Positions 20,148 through 20,232 of a stretch of 20,232 nt of DNA are shown piece by piece. The stretch is from JAUWOY01 sp034431315. Lineage in GTDB: Bacteria; Chloroflexota; Anaerolineae; VGOG01. Position 1 is the stretch's first letter. Each line of letters begins with the position of its first letter. The position numbers were made by a program, and so were the translations under genes. Under the pieces are notes generated by a model that was not told the origin of the DNA, made no database searches, and saw only the letters and a program-made list of their open reading frames with translations. The stretch covers positions 1-20,232 of the forward strand of contig DAOUDK010000054.1 of NCBI GenBank assembly GCA_034431315.1, in the 5' to 3' direction.

Positions 20148-20232
20148 CTAAGATACTTCCGACTCTGAGGGAGAGGAGAAGGCCAATGACATCCGAAGAA
20201 TTGGAAGGCTGGCCTGAAGATTTTGAGGCCTT
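20148..20232 (+). mobile_element. Left end of an insertion sequence running off the window
   Basis: Subtilase coding homology ends abruptly at about 20147, and new sequence begins at about 20148-20151 (CTAAGATACTTCCGACTCT, possibly the terminal repeat). A plus-strand transposase-like ORF starts 36 bp in. The other end, the second inverted repeat and any target duplication are outside the window, so the boundary is approximate. Confidence 0.55.
20186..20232 (+). CDS. Partial transposase, 5' end only
   Basis: Fifteen codons are visible from ATG 20186 (MTSEELEGWPEDFEA), with GAGGGAGAGGAGAAGG upstream. The opening resembles the N-termini of IS701-type DDE transposases (…EELxxWxEDFEAFHARF…) as I remember them. 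It is too short for a firm family call. It is the only gene here on the plus strand. Confidence 0.45.
   Translation, partial: MTSEELEGWPEDFEA

Overview
The window looks like part of a Chloroflexota (probably Anaerolineae-like) chromosome. The grounds are secreted proteins with long Thr-Pro linkers, three C-termini of the form YLPL(V/L)(L/F)(K/R)N, Bacillus-like enzyme types (AroH-type chorismate mutase, type Ibeta DAHP synthase) and many heptanucleotide repeats. This placement is an inference from protein style. Every confident gene is on the minus strand; the only plus-strand gene is a partial transposase at the right edge.

Read in the direction of transcription, from right to left. (1) 20148-20232: the end of an insertion sequence that has cut off the 5' part of a subtilase gene. 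(2) 18423-14105: an extracellular group made of the truncated subtilase with two CARDB-like repeats, a TIM-barrel-like protein of unknown function, a clan-A (GH39-like) glycoside hydrolase and a golvesin-like domain protein. (3) 14080-5661: one long aromatic amino acid operon, aroH - small ORF - aroF - tyrA - aroA - aroE - aroC - aroKB - aroQ. It holds all seven shikimate-pathway activities plus chorismate mutase and prephenate dehydrogenase. (4) 5664-2292: a promoter overlapping the aroQ stop codon drives four exported or membrane proteins: three carry copies of one shared domain, and the fourth is a membrane-anchored rhodanese with an in-frame UGA. (5) 2126-263: a secreted subtilisin-like protein with its own promoter and altered catalytic residues, followed by a MITE-like element whose terminal repeat contains the stop codon.

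The strongest new signal is in front of aroH. A near-consensus promoter (TTGACT-17-TATCAT) is followed by a 43-codon leader peptide with five Tyr and one Phe in eight codons, an intrinsic terminator, and an 11-bp alternative pairing that would break that terminator. This is a classic ribosome-mediated attenuator that would sense charged tRNA-Tyr/Phe and control the whole shikimate-to-prephenate operon. The second is the rhodanese: the domain is complete only if the UGA after CGRC is read through (Cys-Sec), and a small SECIS-like hairpin sits 16 nt downstream. The third is the spread of 7-nt tandem repeats through the aro operon, at gene junctions and in frame inside aroC and aroA, always in the orientation that leaves all frames open.
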